DNA from: Cupriavidus sp. U2
Lineage (GTDB): Bacteria > Pseudomonadota > Gammaproteobacteria > Burkholderiales > Burkholderiaceae
Assembly (NCBI RefSeq): GCF_009663685.2
Contig: NZ_RCOG02000012.1
Span: forward strand, 124,846-188,845
DNA length: 64,000 nt
Direction of reading: 5' to 3'
The position numbers and the translations under genes are program-made. Under the pieces are notes generated by a model. That model did not search any database, was not told the origin of the DNA, and saw nothing but the letters and a program-made list of their open reading frames with translations. Of the stretch, positions 49,212 to 57,743 are shown piece by piece; position 1 is the stretch's first letter; each line of letters begins with the position of its first letter.

Positions 49212-49781
49212 TTACTCCGCCGCCGGCGTCCGCACGAAGCCGAACCGCTTCGGCACCTCCGCTTCCACGATCGGCTCGATGTCGAGATGGCGCCCGGCGT
49301 GGTGAAAAACACCCAGTACCGCGGCGCATGCGTCGCCATGCCAGTCGCTGGCCGTGCTGAAGGCGTCCAGATCATGGTCGTGCAGCAGCACCGCCTGCTC
49401 GCCCTCGACCCCTTCCACGGTACCGGACAGCACGACGTTGCCGTGCTCGTCGGCAAAGCACGCGGCCGGCGTGAACGCCCGGCCGGTGGTCGTGGCCAGC
49501 GCGCCGTTGTGCAGGCGCCCGATCCATGGCGCATACGCCAGCGACACGAACACGCGCTGCGGGCCGTTCTGGAAATACCAGGCGCCGCGCCCATCGTGCG
49601 TGTAGTTGCGTTCGATAAAGCCGATCAGCGCCTCATGGCGGATCGGGTCGCCGGACAGGCCGTGCTGCTGCGCGAATTCGTTGCGCATGCGCCATTGGCC
49701 GCGCCGGTCCAGCGCCAGCCAGCCGAAGCAGTTCGGCACGTTCGGCCAGCGCGCCATGGCTTGCTTGACCACTTCATCCAT
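49212..49781 (-). CDS. Conserved protein of unknown function (189 residues)
   Basis: The start at 49781 (MDEVVKQAMARWPNVPNCFG) is chosen because AAGGAG lies seven bases upstream; an in-frame ATG seven codons earlier is less likely. The protein continues WLALDRRGQWRMRNEFAQQ and ends GFVRTPAAE. It has no signal peptide or membrane span. I recall similar beta-proteobacterial proteins annotated only as DUF29xx family and cannot name a function. It lies 10 bases downstream of the YheT hydrolase gene. Confidence 0.8.
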   Translation of the reverse strand: MDEVVKQAMARWPNVPNCFGWLALDRRGQWRMRNEFAQQHGLSGDPIRHEALIGFIERNYTHDGRGAWYFQNGPQRVFVSLAYAPWIGRLHNGALATTTGRAFTPAACFADEHGNVVLSGTVEGVEGEQAVLLHDHDLDAFSTASDWHGDACAAVLGVFHHAGRHLDIEPIVEAEVPKRFGFVRTPAAE

Positions 49782-49791
49782 GGTGTCTCCT

Positions 49792-50826
49792 TTATTTGCC
49801 AATGCCGTCGAAGAAGCCCAGGATCCGCTCGGGCAGCCATTCGATATGGCCGGCTCGGGGCAGCAGCGGCAGTTGGCCCAGCAGGCCGCCGCGCGGCGTC
49901 ATGAAGCCGACGTGGCCGCCGTATTCGGGCTGCTCCAGCAGCACGTCCGCGCTGACATCGGCGGGGCCGGGCAGGTGGCGGGCGGGCAGGAACGGGTCGT
50001 TCCGGGCATTGAGCACCAGCGTTGGAATGCGGATCTCGCCCAGGATGGGTTTGCTGGCGGCGCGGGCCCAGTAGTCTTCGGTATCGCGAAAGCCGTGCAG
50101 CGGCGCGGTCACCACATTGTCGAACGCGTACAGGTCGCGGCTGCGCAGCATGGCTTCGCGGTCGAACAGGCCCGGGAACTGGTCGAGCTTGGCCAGCGAC
50201 TTGCGCTTGAGCGTCTGCAGGAACATGCGCGTGTAGAGCATGTTGAAGCCGCTGGAGAGCGCGGCGCCGCCGGCTGCCAGATCCAGCGGCGCCGAGATGG
50301 CCGCCGCGCCGCGCAGGAAGCCGGCTTCGCTGCCATCCTCGCCCAGGAAGCGCAGCAGCGCGTTGCCGCCCAGCGAGATGCCCACCGCCAGCATCGGCCG
50401 GCCGGACCCGGCGGCCTGCTGCTGGTCGCGCAGCCGGTGCAGTACCCAGCGGATCTCGGCCGAATCGCCCGAATGATAGAAGCGCGGCGCCTGGTTCAGT
50501 TCACCCGAGCAGCCCCGGAAATGCGGAATCACGCCTTGCCAGCCACGGTCCTGCAGCGCCGTCATCAGCGTCTGGGCGTAGTGGCTGCTGGAGTCGCCCT
50601 CGAGGCCGTGGAACATCACTACCAGCGGCGCACCGGGCACCGTGGGGTGGGTGGTCCAGTCGAGGTCGATGAAGTCGCCGTCCGGCGTGGCCCAGCGTTC
50701 GCGGCGGAACGCGATGCGGCGGTGCCGTGTGAAGCGGGCCGGCAGGATGGTCTGGGCGTGGCCGCCGCGCAGCCACCACGGTGTCTGGAACGTGTCGCCG
50801 AACAGCATGGCCCACGCAGCCGTCAA
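49792..50826 (-). CDS. YheT-type alpha/beta hydrolase
   Basis: The 344-residue protein is an alpha/beta-fold hydrolase of the YheT/ABHD1-3 type. WWLRGGHAQTILPARF is the family's N-terminal signature. The oxyanion region is MFHGLEGDSSSHYAQ, the nucleophile elbow GISLGGNALLRFLGE, and the last His is in YGGHVGFM. Related proteins act on lipids or esters; the substrate here is unknown. Its start overlaps the stop of the NTF2-like gene by four bases. Confidence 0.92.
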   Translation of the reverse strand: MTAAWAMLFGDTFQTPWWLRGGHAQTILPARFTRHRRIAFRRERWATPDGDFIDLDWTTHPTVPGAPLVVMFHGLEGDSSSHYAQTLMTALQDRGWQGVIPHFRGCSGELNQAPRFYHSGDSAEIRWVLHRLRDQQQAAGSGRPMLAVGISLGGNALLRFLGEDGSEAGFLRGAAAISAPLDLAAGGAALSSGFNMLYTRMFLQTLKRKSLAKLDQFPGLFDREAMLRSRDLYAFDNVVTAPLHGFRDTEDYWARAASKPILGEIRIPTLVLNARNDPFLPARHLPGPADVSADVLLEQPEYGGHVGFMTPRGGLLGQLPLLPRAGHIEWLPERILGFFDGIGK

Positions 50827-51263
50827 TGCAGGGCCTGCCCCGGTGCGGTGGCCACGGCGGCCACCTGCACGGCGTTGGCCGGGCTGCAGTGGATATGGGC
50901 CAGGCGCCAGCCTTCGTGGTTCTGCATCAGCACATAGGTGGTGTGGACGAACAGGTCGGCTTCCACACGGCCTTCGCCAAAGCGCAGCGCCTCGGTAACG
51001 TCGAAGATCGACACGCCCAGCGACGCATGGCTGCTGGTCTCGATGGCGTCGATCAGCACGGGCTGCTCTTCCAGCAATTGCGCAAAGGCCTGGCGCAGGT
51101 TCTCATGACCGATCAGGCGCTGGCCGTCGGGCATGACGCAGGTGACCGAATCCTCGTCCAGCCACAGGCGCAGCGCGCCATCGGCATCGCGCAGCTTCAT
51201 GGCTTCACGGAAGGCCTCGACGATGTCTTCGGCGGAATCGAACAGACGGGCGAAACGGGGCAT
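50823..51263 (-). CDS. NTF2-like (SnoaL/DUF4440-type) protein
   Basis: The 146-residue protein shows the cone-shaped NTF2 fold pattern: EDIVEAFREAMKLRDADGAL with LWLDEDSVTCVMPDGQRLIG, and VHTTYVLMQNHEGWRLAHIH near the C-terminus. Such proteins range from isomerases to ligand-binding partners. It lies ten bases downstream of waaF and overlaps the hydrolase gene, so the three are probably co-transcribed. Function is unknown. Confidence 0.85.
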   Translation of the reverse strand: MPRFARLFDSAEDIVEAFREAMKLRDADGALRLWLDEDSVTCVMPDGQRLIGHENLRQAFAQLLEEQPVLIDAIETSSHASLGVSIFDVTEALRFGEGRVEADLFVHTTYVLMQNHEGWRLAHIHCSPANAVQVAAVATAPGQALH

Positions 51264-51273
51264 GTTGATTGGG

Positions 51274-52296
51274 TCAGGGACGGTGCAGGAGCTTGCGCAA
51301 CTCGACGAACACCATTTCGGGTTCGATTTCCTTCAGGCAGCGCAGGTGGCCCAGCGGGCACTCGCGCTTGAAGCAGGGGCTGCACTCAAGTTGCAGCCAC
51401 ATGATACTCGCTGCCTGTGACAGTGGGGGCGTATGGCGCGGGTCGCTGGAGCCGTAGACGGCCACCTGGGGCCGGTTCAGCGCGGCGGTCACATGCATCA
51501 GGCCCGAGTCGTTGCAGACCGCCGCCTCGGAGAGCGCCAGCAGGTCCACCGCGTCGTCCAGGGATGTCTGGCCGCACAGGTTGCGCACGAACGGCGCGCC
51601 TTGCACGATCTCTTCGGCAATCTCGGCATCCTTGCCGGACCCCAGCGTGACGATCTGTGCATACGGATAGGACCGGCGCAGCATCTGCGCCAGCGCCGCG
51701 AAGTGCGCGGCAGGCCATCGTTTGGCCGGGCCGTATTCCGCACCGGGGCAGAACGCGATCACGCGCGTGCCCGGCGCGATGCCGAAGCGCGCGGCCGTGG
51801 TGGCCATGCGCGCCGGGTCCACCTTGAGGCGCGGATCGGGAATCGATTCGGGCAGTCGCGCGCCGGGCTTGAGCGCCAGGCGGGCGTAGTGCTCCACCAT
51901 CGGCGGACGCTTGTCGCGCGGCGGGTTGGCATGGCGCACGTTGAGCATGCCGAAGCGCGCTTCGCCACGATAGCCGACGCGCAGCGGGATGCCGGCCAGG
52001 AACGGAATCAGCGACGACTTCAGCGAATTCGGCAGCACGTAGGCCACGTCGTAGCCCTCGTGCTTGAGCTGCTGCGCGAACATCAGCCGCGCGCTGAGCT
52101 GCAGCTTGCCGTGCGCCAGATCGCTCGGGAACACCTTGCTGATCTCGGGCATGCGCGCCAGCACCGGGGCTACCCATTTGGGTGCCAGGGCGTCGATGAC
52201 CAGGCGTGGATGGCGTGCCTTGAGCAGCGCGAACAGCGGTTGCGCCATCAGCGCGTCGCCAATCCAGTTAGGGGCGATGACTAGGGCTTTTTTCAT
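51274..52296 (-). CDS. waaF: ADP-heptose:LPS heptosyltransferase II
   Basis: WaaF adds the second L-glycero-D-manno-heptose to the LPS inner core on the cytoplasmic face of the inner membrane. The ATG at 52296 (MKKALVIAPNWIGDALMAQP) gives 340 residues; the upstream extension is not conserved. GT9 features are IAFCPGAEYGPAKRWPAAHF and VCNDSGLMHVTAALNRPQVA followed by YGSSDPRHTPP. A Cys-rich C-terminal stretch (CSPCFKRECPLGHLRCLK) is typical of WaaF. It fits with gmhB in this window. Confidence 0.95.
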   Translation of the reverse strand: MKKALVIAPNWIGDALMAQPLFALLKARHPRLVIDALAPKWVAPVLARMPEISKVFPSDLAHGKLQLSARLMFAQQLKHEGYDVAYVLPNSLKSSLIPFLAGIPLRVGYRGEARFGMLNVRHANPPRDKRPPMVEHYARLALKPGARLPESIPDPRLKVDPARMATTAARFGIAPGTRVIAFCPGAEYGPAKRWPAAHFAALAQMLRRSYPYAQIVTLGSGKDAEIAEEIVQGAPFVRNLCGQTSLDDAVDLLALSEAAVCNDSGLMHVTAALNRPQVAVYGSSDPRHTPPLSQAASIMWLQLECSPCFKRECPLGHLRCLKEIEPEMVFVELRKLLHRP

Positions 52297-52426
52297 GTCT
52301 GTAGGTATTGCCTGGCCCTTTGTTGCGTGGCCCTGTTTTGCTTGCCCGGGCATGTCAACGCCCCGGGGCGCTGGGCGGCCCGGGGCGTCAGGTCGAAACG
52401 GCAGGAAATGGCGTGGGCCGGGCAGG

Positions 52427-52621
52427 TCAGTGGTGACCCTTCAGCACGGTGCCGGGCTTGAGCTTGTACACGGTGCCGCAGTACGGGCACTTCACTTCGC
52501 CGGTGTCCACCACGTCCAGGAAGACGCGCGGGTGGTAGTTCCAGGCGGGGGTGTTGCCGGTGGGGCAATGCAGCGGAATGTCTTCTGCGCCGATTTCGAC
52601 GACGGTTGCGGTTTGCGTCAT
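52427..52621 (-). CDS. CHCC-type zinc-finger protein
   Basis: This 64-residue protein matches the zf-CHCC family, related to the NDUFS6/NUMM zinc site. The ligands are in PLHCPTGNTPAWNYHPRVF and VKCPYCGTVYKL. It starts MTQTATVVEIGAEDIPLHC. Its role in bacteria is not established. It lies 130 bases upstream of waaF on the same strand, a common pairing in Burkholderiaceae, and is divergent from the helicase gene. Confidence 0.9.
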   Translation of the reverse strand: MTQTATVVEIGAEDIPLHCPTGNTPAWNYHPRVFLDVVDTGEVKCPYCGTVYKLKPGTVLKGHH

Positions 52622-52863
52622 GGTCTTGCGGTTGTGTTGCAGGGATGGATGCGGACTGTTGCGGATGGCACCGGATCAGACCGGCGTCAGCCACTTCCTG
52701 TACTTCTCGTCGGTACCGCCCGCGGCCGAGCCGCACGCGTGGCACAGACAACAGCCGTAAAGGCGCCATTGTAAGCCGGGGGGCCTTGCGTGCCAACGCG
52801 GCGCGGCACACGCAGCGTTCTACAATCGCACCTTCGATCCGACCAGCGCGCCGCCCGCTACCC

Positions 52864-55794
52864 GTGTCCCAGCCCGATCCCACCTCCCACGAACCTGACG
52901 ATCCCGCCAGCGGCGACCGCTGGCAGGACGCGCTGGGCGCGCTGGCGGCACTGGCCGGTGGTGAACCGGCCCCGGACGCGTCCGGCACGGGCCGCCGCCT
53001 GCTGTGGGCGCTGACGCTCGATGCGGACGGCGAGATCGGCACCATCGAGCCGATGGAGCAAAGCTGGGGCGCGCGTGGCTGGACGCGCCCGCGCCCCGTG
53101 ACGCTGGCGCGCGTGGCCGACGACGACTCCCTCCCGCCCTGGGATGCCCGCGTGGCGCGCGCCATCCGGCGCGACAGTTCACGCAACCGCCGTCTGGTGC
53201 TGGACCGCGCCGCGGCCATCATGGCGATGGTCGGTCATCCTGCCGTGGTGCTGGCGCACGCGCCTACCGTGCCGATGGAGGTGCTTGAGGCGGCACCCGC
53301 GCTGGAGGCCGTGCGCGAAGGCGACCGCTTTGCGCTGCGCATCGTGCCGCCCATGCGTGCGCCGAAGTCGATGGAGGATTTCCTGCCGGCCGCCGCGAAG
53401 CAGGAAGCCGAAGCCCTGCGCCAGGTGACGGTGCTGCAGGACGGCGCGCGCCGCCTGCGCGTGATCCGCTTTACCCCGGCCCAGCAGGAGGCGGCCAGGC
53501 TGATCGCCGGGGGGCTGACCGTGCCGGCCACCGCGCAGGCGCGGCTGGACAGCACGTTGCGCGCGCTGGCCGGCCACTTCCAGATCCACGCCGACAGTTC
53601 GGGCCAGGCGCGCGAACGCGACCCCGAATCGCGGCTGCGGGCCGAAGTGGCGCCGGTCGGGCGCGGCATCAGCCTGCGCCTGGTGGTGACGCCGCTCGGG
53701 CCCCTTGGCCCGCGCATGGCCCCAGCGCATGGCCGCGCGCAGCTCATGGCGACGATTGGGGGCGACACGCTGGTCACCCATCGCGACCTGGCCGCCGAGC
53801 AGGCCCATGTGGCCGAGGTGTTCGATGCGCTGCCGTTCCTGGTGCAGCAGGCGCCCGCCGGCGGCGAGCATAGCTGGACGCTGGACGACCCCGAAGACGC
53901 GCTGACCGTGATCGAGACCCTGCCGGGCCTGACCGGCGTGATTGACCTCGAATGGCCGCGCGGCCGTGCACTGCGCGTGCTGTCCGCCGATCTGCCGCAA
54001 CTGGCGGTCAGCGTGGAAACCGGCAGCGAATGGTTCAAGCTGGTGGGCGAACTGCACGTGGCCGAAGGCCTGGTGCTGTCGCTGGAAAAGCTCGTGGCCT
54101 GGGCCCATGGCCATGCGGGCCGCTTTATCGCGATGGACCACGGCTTGTACGTCGCGTTGACCCGCCAGCTGCGCGAGCGCCTGCGCGACCTGGCCGCCGT
54201 GGGCGACGGCGTGCGCGATGGCATCCGCGTGCCGCTGGTGGCCACGCCGTGGCTCGACGACGTGCTGGCCGGCGTGGGCATCGATCCCGACGCGCACTTC
54301 CGCACGCGCGTGAAGCGGCTGCACACCGCGCGCGCGTCCGATGCGCCGGTACCCGCCACGCTGGCGGCCGACCTGCGCGCGTACCAGGTGGAGGGCTATC
54401 GCTGGATGATGTCGCTGGCCGAGGCCGGTTTCGGTGCCTGTCTGGCGGACGACATGGGCCTGGGCAAGACGCTGCAGGCGCTGGCCGTGCTGCTGGCCCG
54501 CGCGGCGGGCGGCCCGGCGCTGGTGGCGGCCCCCACGTCGGTCTGCGGCAACTGGGCGGCCGAGGCGCGACGCTTTGCGCCGGCGCTGCGGGTGCATGTC
54601 TACGCCGAAGGCGACCGGTCGGCCATCGTCGAACAGGCCGGCGCGCACGATCTGGTGATCGTCTCGTACAACCTGCTGCAACAGTCGCGCCGCGCGTTCT
54701 GCGAGCGGTCCTGGCACACCGTGGTGGCCGACGAGGCACAGTCGTTCAAGAATCCGTCGTCGCGACGCGCGCAGGCCATGTTCGCGCTGCAGGCCGACGC
54801 CCGTATCGCGCTGTCCGGCACACCCGTGGAAAACCGCCTGGCGGAACTGTGGGCCGTGATGCGCTTCTGCAATCCTGGCCTGCTCGGGTCGCTGGCGCGC
54901 TTCAACGAGCACTTCGCGAATCCGATCGAGCGCAACGGCGCCCGCGACCCGCGCGCCCGCTTGCGCCGGATGATCGCGCCATTCGTCTTGCGCCGGACCA
55001 AGGCGCAAGTTCTGGACGAACTGCCATCCCGCACGGAGCTGGTGATCCGTGTGGCCCCTGAACCGGCCGAGGCCGCGCACTACGAGGCGCTGCGCCGCCA
55101 GGCGCTGTCCGAGGCCGAACGCGCGCTGTTCCGGCCGAAGAAGGACCACAAGGCGCGCGCCACGCTGCCCGAGCCGCAGGCGCGCATCCACGTGCTGGCG
55201 CAACTGATGCGCATGCGCCGCGCGGCCTGCGATCCGCGCCTGGTCACGCCCGAGACCGGCCATCCCGGCGCGAAGGTGCGCGCCTTCGCCGAGCTGGCGG
55301 CCACGCTGGCGGCCAATGGCCACAAGACGCTGGTGTTCAGCCAGTTCGTCGACTTCCTGCAGTTGCTGCGCCAGCCGCTGGACGAGGCCGGGCTGGCCTG
55401 CCAGTACCTGGACGGCGCCACGCCCGCCGCCGAACGCACCCGACGCGTAGCGGCCTTCCAGGCCGGCGAGGGCGATGTGTTCCTGATCAGCCTGAAGGCC
55501 GGTGGCTTTGGGTTGAACCTGACCGCGGCCGATTACGTCGTGATCGCGGACCCGTGGTGGAACCCCGCCGCCGAAGACCAGGCGATGGGCCGCGCGCACC
55601 GCATCGGCCAGCAGCGGCCGGTCACGGTCTACCGCCTGATCACGGCCGGCACGATCGAGGAGCGCATCGTCGACCTGCACCAGGGCAAGCGCGCCCTGGC
55701 CGAAGGGGTGCTTGACGCGTCCGCCGATGAAGCCACCGGCCGCGACGTGCCGCTGCCCGATATCGACGAACTGGTGGGCTTGCTGCGGCGCTGA
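52864..55794 (+). CDS. SNF2-family (HepA-type) DEAD/DEAH helicase
   Basis: The product, about 976 residues, is a Swi2/Snf2 ATPase acting on DNA or protein-DNA complexes. The N-terminal 480 residues are a family-specific accessory region. The motor has motif I DDMGLGKTLQAL, DEAQ in VVADEAQSFKNPSS, LSGTPVENRLAELWAVM, motif V LKAGGFGLNLTAADYV and motif VI GRAHRIGQQRPVTVYRL. The start is uncertain. I chose the GTG at 52864 because the frame upstream overlaps the zinc-finger gene and is low-complexity; no strong ribosome-binding site is visible. Confidence 0.9.
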   Translation: MSQPDPTSHEPDDPASGDRWQDALGALAALAGGEPAPDASGTGRRLLWALTLDADGEIGTIEPMEQSWGARGWTRPRPVTLARVADDDSLPPWDARVARAIRRDSSRNRRLVLDRAAAIMAMVGHPAVVLAHAPTVPMEVLEAAPALEAVREGDRFALRIVPPMRAPKSMEDFLPAAAKQEAEALRQVTVLQDGARRLRVIRFTPAQQEAARLIAGGLTVPATAQARLDSTLRALAGHFQIHADSSGQARERDPESRLRAEVAPVGRGISLRLVVTPLGPLGPRMAPAHGRAQLMATIGGDTLVTHRDLAAEQAHVAEVFDALPFLVQQAPAGGEHSWTLDDPEDALTVIETLPGLTGVIDLEWPRGRALRVLSADLPQLAVSVETGSEWFKLVGELHVAEGLVLSLEKLVAWAHGHAGRFIAMDHGLYVALTRQLRERLRDLAAVGDGVRDGIRVPLVATPWLDDVLAGVGIDPDAHFRTRVKRLHTARASDAPVPATLAADLRAYQVEGYRWMMSLAEAGFGACLADDMGLGKTLQALAVLLARAAGGPALVAAPTSVCGNWAAEARRFAPALRVHVYAEGDRSAIVEQAGAHDLVIVSYNLLQQSRRAFCERSWHTVVADEAQSFKNPSSRRAQAMFALQADARIALSGTPVENRLAELWAVMRFCNPGLLGSLARFNEHFANPIERNGARDPRARLRRMIAPFVLRRTKAQVLDELPSRTELVIRVAPEPAEAAHYEALRRQALSEAERALFRPKKDHKARATLPEPQARIHVLAQLMRMRRAACDPRLVTPETGHPGAKVRAFAELAATLAANGHKTLVFSQFVDFLQLLRQPLDEAGLACQYLDGATPAAERTRRVAAFQAGEGDVFLISLKAGGFGLNLTAADYVVIADPWWNPAAEDQAMGRAHRIGQQRPVTVYRLITAGTIEERIVDLHQGKRALAEGVLDASADEATGRDVPLPDIDELVGLLRR

Positions 55795-56179
55795 GCTGTC
55801 TGCCTGCCGCCGGTTTTTCGCCCTCATGGCGGAGATCCAGATCTGACCGCCTGCACCAAACGGTATACAAATTGTTCCCGTGTTTGGTGCGGATGCACAT
55901 TCGCAGGTCTTTCTCGCACGGCCCGCTTTCACGGCGCGGCAGCTGTGTGATACGCCCACCTTTTCCCAAAATCCGCATTTACAGGCGGGAGAGGGGAATT
56001 CATGGCGGTCCCGCGTCCTTGCTGCGGTGCATCGGGCCTTGGCATAAATACTGCCTTGAGATTCTGCGAATGCGGAATATAGTATACCGAATCGTCGAAA
56101 TTCGACGCCCAGCTTCCGACACGCCCCCACAGGTTCGGCCAACCTTTTGCGCCGCGCCCACGACAACAACGGAGCCACT
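55795..56179. other. Intergenic region helicase to amidase with a dyad element
   Basis: These 385 bases are richer in A and T than the surrounding genes. A 9-bp inverted repeat lies at 55853-55890 with a GGTATAC in its loop; a related AGTATACC lies near 56082. They probably hold the promoter and operators of the amidase-MFS operon. No gene is recognised. Confidence 0.5.
55853..55890. promoter_or_regulatory. 9-bp inverted repeat upstream of the amidase operon
   Basis: GCACCAAAC and GTTTGGTGC flank a 20-base spacer containing GGTATACAAAT. There is no U-tract, so it looks more like an operator or looped regulatory site than a terminator, although it also lies 58 bases after the helicase stop. 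GTATAC cores are common in GntR-family sites; no such regulator gene is nearby. Confidence 0.45.
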
Positions 56180-57685
56180 GTGACCCTGCCTGACCCCATG
56201 CCGGCCGATCCGTCCCGGCCAGATGTCCGCTGGATGCCCGCCCACGTTGCGGCCGCGCAATTGGCACGCGGCGAGACCACGGCGCTGGCGCTGGTCGATG
56301 CGTGCCAGGCGGCCTGGGACGCCCATCACGGTCAGGTCAATGCGATCGTGCTGGCCGATTTCGAGGCGGCCCGCGAGGCGGCCATGCAAAGCGATACGCG
56401 CCGGCAGGCGGGTCGTTCGCGCGGGCCGCTCGACGGCGTGCCGTTCTCGATCAAGGAATCGTTCGATGTGGCCGGCTGGCCCACCACGTGCGGCGTGCCG
56501 GCGCGCGCCACGCATCGGGCGGGGGCCGACGCCGTGGTGGTCGAGCGCCTGCGCGCGCACGGCGCCGTGTTGCTGGGCAAGACCAACGTGCCGCTGGGCC
56601 TGCGCGACTGGCAGAGCTACAACGCGGTCTACGGCACCACCCGTAATCCGCACGACCTGTCGCGCACGCCGGGCGGGTCGTCGGGCGGTAGCGCGGCGGC
56701 GGTCTGCGCCGGCATGAGTTTCTTCGATATCGGCTCGGACATCGGCTCGTCGCTGCGCAATCCGGCGCATTACTGCGGCGTGTTTTCGCACAAAAGCAGC
56801 CACGGCATCGTGCCGCTGCGCGGCCATGGCAATGCGCGGGCCGGATTTGCCGCGCAGGACATCAACGTGGCCGGCCCCGTGGCCCGCAGCGCGCGCGACC
56901 TGGAACTGGTGCTGCGCGCCATCGTCGGGCCTGATGCCGCCGACGCCCCGGCATGGCGGCTCGACCTGCCGCCGTGCGACCACACCCGTCTGTCCGATTT
57001 CCGCGTGGCCGTGCTGCCGACCCATCCGTTGGCCGAGGTCGATGACACCGTCAGCAGCGCCATCGAGCAGCTGGGGCACCAGTTGGCGGCAGCGGGCGCG
57101 CAGGTGGCCTGGAATGTCCGACCCGACTTCGATGCCGCGCAACTGTGGCGCATCTACGTGCTGCTGTTGCGCGCCACCACGTCGCTGCATATGGATGACG
57201 CCGCATTTGCCGATGCGCTGGCACGTGCCGGCGACCCCAACGGCGACGACGCCGACTACGCGTCGCTGCAGTTCACCGGTGCCGCACTGAGCCATCGACA
57301 CTGGCTGCTGATGCAGCATGCGCGCGAGACCTTTGCCCGTGCCTGGAACCGCTTCTTCGGCGATTTCGACGTATTGCTATGCCCGGCCGCGTCCACCACG
57401 GCCTTTCCACTCGACGAGGATGGGGAGCCGTGGCAACGCACGATCACGGTCAATGGCCAGCCGTGGCCGCTGACGTCGCAGCTGTTCTGGGCCGGCCATT
57501 CGGGGCTGTGCGGTCTGCCCTCGACGGTGGCGCCGATCGGCCCGGCGCGCGACGGCTTGCCGGTGGGCGTGCAGATCGTGGCGCGCCGCTACGGCGATCT
57601 CACATCGTTGCGCCTCGCGCAGTTGCTGGAAGACGCCGGCCATGGCTTCCGGCCGCCGCGCATCGCCGGATCGCCAAATCGCTAA
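56180..57685 (+). CDS. Amidase (amidase-signature family)
   Basis: The 501-residue enzyme hydrolyses an amide, releasing ammonia or an amine. The Ser-cisSer-Lys triad is in FSIKESFDVAGWPTT (Lys), RTPGGSSGGSAAAVCAG, and DIGSDIGSSLRNPAHYCG (nucleophile Ser). I chose GTG at 56180, with GGAG five bases upstream, over an ATG at 56147. It is followed by an MFS transporter 58 bases downstream, which suggests uptake and breakdown of the same amide. The substrate is unknown. Confidence 0.9.
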   Translation: MTLPDPMPADPSRPDVRWMPAHVAAAQLARGETTALALVDACQAAWDAHHGQVNAIVLADFEAAREAAMQSDTRRQAGRSRGPLDGVPFSIKESFDVAGWPTTCGVPARATHRAGADAVVVERLRAHGAVLLGKTNVPLGLRDWQSYNAVYGTTRNPHDLSRTPGGSSGGSAAAVCAGMSFFDIGSDIGSSLRNPAHYCGVFSHKSSHGIVPLRGHGNARAGFAAQDINVAGPVARSARDLELVLRAIVGPDAADAPAWRLDLPPCDHTRLSDFRVAVLPTHPLAEVDDTVSSAIEQLGHQLAAAGAQVAWNVRPDFDAAQLWRIYVLLLRATTSLHMDDAAFADALARAGDPNGDDADYASLQFTGAALSHRHWLLMQHARETFARAWNRFFGDFDVLLCPAASTTAFPLDEDGEPWQRTITVNGQPWPLTSQLFWAGHSGLCGLPSTVAPIGPARDGLPVGVQIVARRYGDLTSLRLAQLLEDAGHGFRPPRIAGSPNR

Positions 57686-57728
57686 ATCACCAACAAGTTA
57701 CGACATCGCAACATCGCAACATCGCTAA
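57662..57728 (+). repeat. Degenerate octamer repeats at the amidase end
   Basis: Four consecutive octamers (ATCGCCGG, ATCGCCAA, ATCGCTAA, ATCACCAA) cover 57662-57693 and span the amidase stop codon. After 11 bases three more follow (ATCGCAAC, ATCGCAAC, ATCGCTAA, 57705-57728). The array ends 15 bases before the MFS start, next to its ribosome-binding site. Such units can expand or contract by slippage. Confidence 0.75.
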
Positions 57729-57743
57729 AAGGGGAGGGCGATC

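Noticed and set aside
52606..52863. An N-terminal extension of the SNF2-type helicase
   Set aside because: The frame overlaps the divergent zinc-finger gene and encodes a Cys/Arg/Ser-rich stretch with no conservation pattern.
53179..56280. A 1033-codon minus-strand open frame opposite the SNF2-type helicase
   Set aside because: The plus strand carries all helicase motifs; the antisense frame has no recognisable domain.
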